Assembly (NCBI GenBank): GCA_016789295.1
Contig: JAEUQL010000039.1
Location: forward strand, 1 to 5,532
Reading direction: 5' to 3'
Length of the DNA stretch: 5,532 nt
DNA from: Blastocatellia bacterium
GTDB lineage: Bacteria > Acidobacteriota > Blastocatellia > Chloracidobacteriales > JADJPF01
Each line of letters opens with the position of its first letter. Positions within the stretch are counted from its first letter, which is position 1. The notes under the pieces are model-generated. The model worked only from the letters and a program-made list of their open reading frames with translations, searched no databases and was not told the origin of the DNA. Positions 5,377-5,532 of the stretch are shown here, one piece after another. The translations under genes were made by a program, and so were the position numbers.

Positions 5377-5532
5377 GAAAGAGAATCACCTCTTTCTCGG
5401 CACTCTATTATCTCTTTCCAGTCTCTATCAATATTTTTTTGAGAAGGTAGACAGTAAAGCTCTATTTGATATTTTCCTTCTTCTATATCTAAAGCTTTTG
5501 AGAGAGCTTCCAGTCCTGTGAGTGAGCCGTAG
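5373..5532 (-). CDS. 3' end of a gene, possible DUF4388/PATAN-like C-terminus (partial)
   Basis: The minus-strand frame is open from the right edge to the TGA at 5373-5375 and gives 52 residues; the rest lies outside the window. The sequence has protein-like composition: GSLTGLEALSKALDIEEG, then KYQIELYCLPSQ, KNIDRDWKEIIECRERGD and LS. The run G-x-L-x-G-x-E-A-L, a helix, EGKYQIE, then an isoleucine and a final helix resembles the C-terminal half of DUF4388 (PATAN) domains, where a GxEAxxxxLxWxEGxFxF pattern is followed by a helix. Those domains occur in regulatory proteins of Acidobacteriota, Myxococcota and cyanobacteria, among others. The resemblance is judged by eye and is weak on 52 residues. 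It lies 73 bp before rpmH on the same strand. The other two minus-strand frames run into stops sooner. Confidence 0.6.
   Translation of the reverse strand, partial: YGSLTGLEALSKALDIEEGKYQIELYCLPSQKNIDRDWKEIIECRERGDSLS

Overview
The window carries a bacterial rpmH-region operon, read on the minus strand from right to left: rpmH (L34), rnpA (RNase P protein), yidD, yidC, a jag/khpB-type KH-R3H gene and mnmE. It is flanked by two genes cut by the window edges. Base composition is about 40% G+C by eye. The organism should be Gram-negative-like, because YidC has the long form: an N-terminal membrane anchor, a Pro/Gln/Thr-rich linker and a large periplasmic domain before the conserved insertase core. 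Long YidC together with a Jag-type protein is not the enterobacterial arrangement, since enterics lack jag. It fits phyla such as Acidobacteriota or the former Deltaproteobacteria. Details of the YidC core and the short Jag remind me of Acidobacteriota, but this placement is from memory and tentative.

Layout from left to right. 1-470 (+) is the 3' end of an unrecognised, beta-strand-rich protein, convergent with mnmE across 21 bp. 492-1877 (-) is mnmE, complete. 1878-1927 holds a perfect 10-bp stem-loop. 1928-2386 (-) is the KH-R3H gene, overlapping the yidC end by 26 bp. 2361-4196 (-) is yidC. 4197-4259 is a short spacer with an 8-bp hairpin. 4260-4454 (-) is yidD, starting 5 nt after the rnpA stop. 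4460-4837 (-) is rnpA, with a GTG start and a strong ribosome-binding site. 4838-5155 is a 318-bp stretch with no convincing gene but several dyad symmetries. 5156-5299 (-) is rpmH (47 aa). Its likely promoter lies at 5347-5376. 5373-5532 (-) is the 3' end of a further gene, possibly with a DUF4388/PATAN-like C-terminus.

The operon links ribosome assembly (L34), tRNA 5' processing (RnpA), membrane-protein insertion (YidD, YidC), RNA binding (KH-R3H) and tRNA wobble-uridine modification (MnmE). Spacing suggests tight coupling at rnpA-yidD and yidC-jag. The rpmH-rnpA and jag-mnmE junctions have more room for regulation. I see no wholly new system. The points most worth a second look are the noncoding rpmH-rnpA gap with its palindromes and a hairpin over the rnpA ribosome-binding site, an asparagine in YidC where the groove arginine normally sits, the stem-loop between jag and mnmE, and the two unrecognised edge genes.
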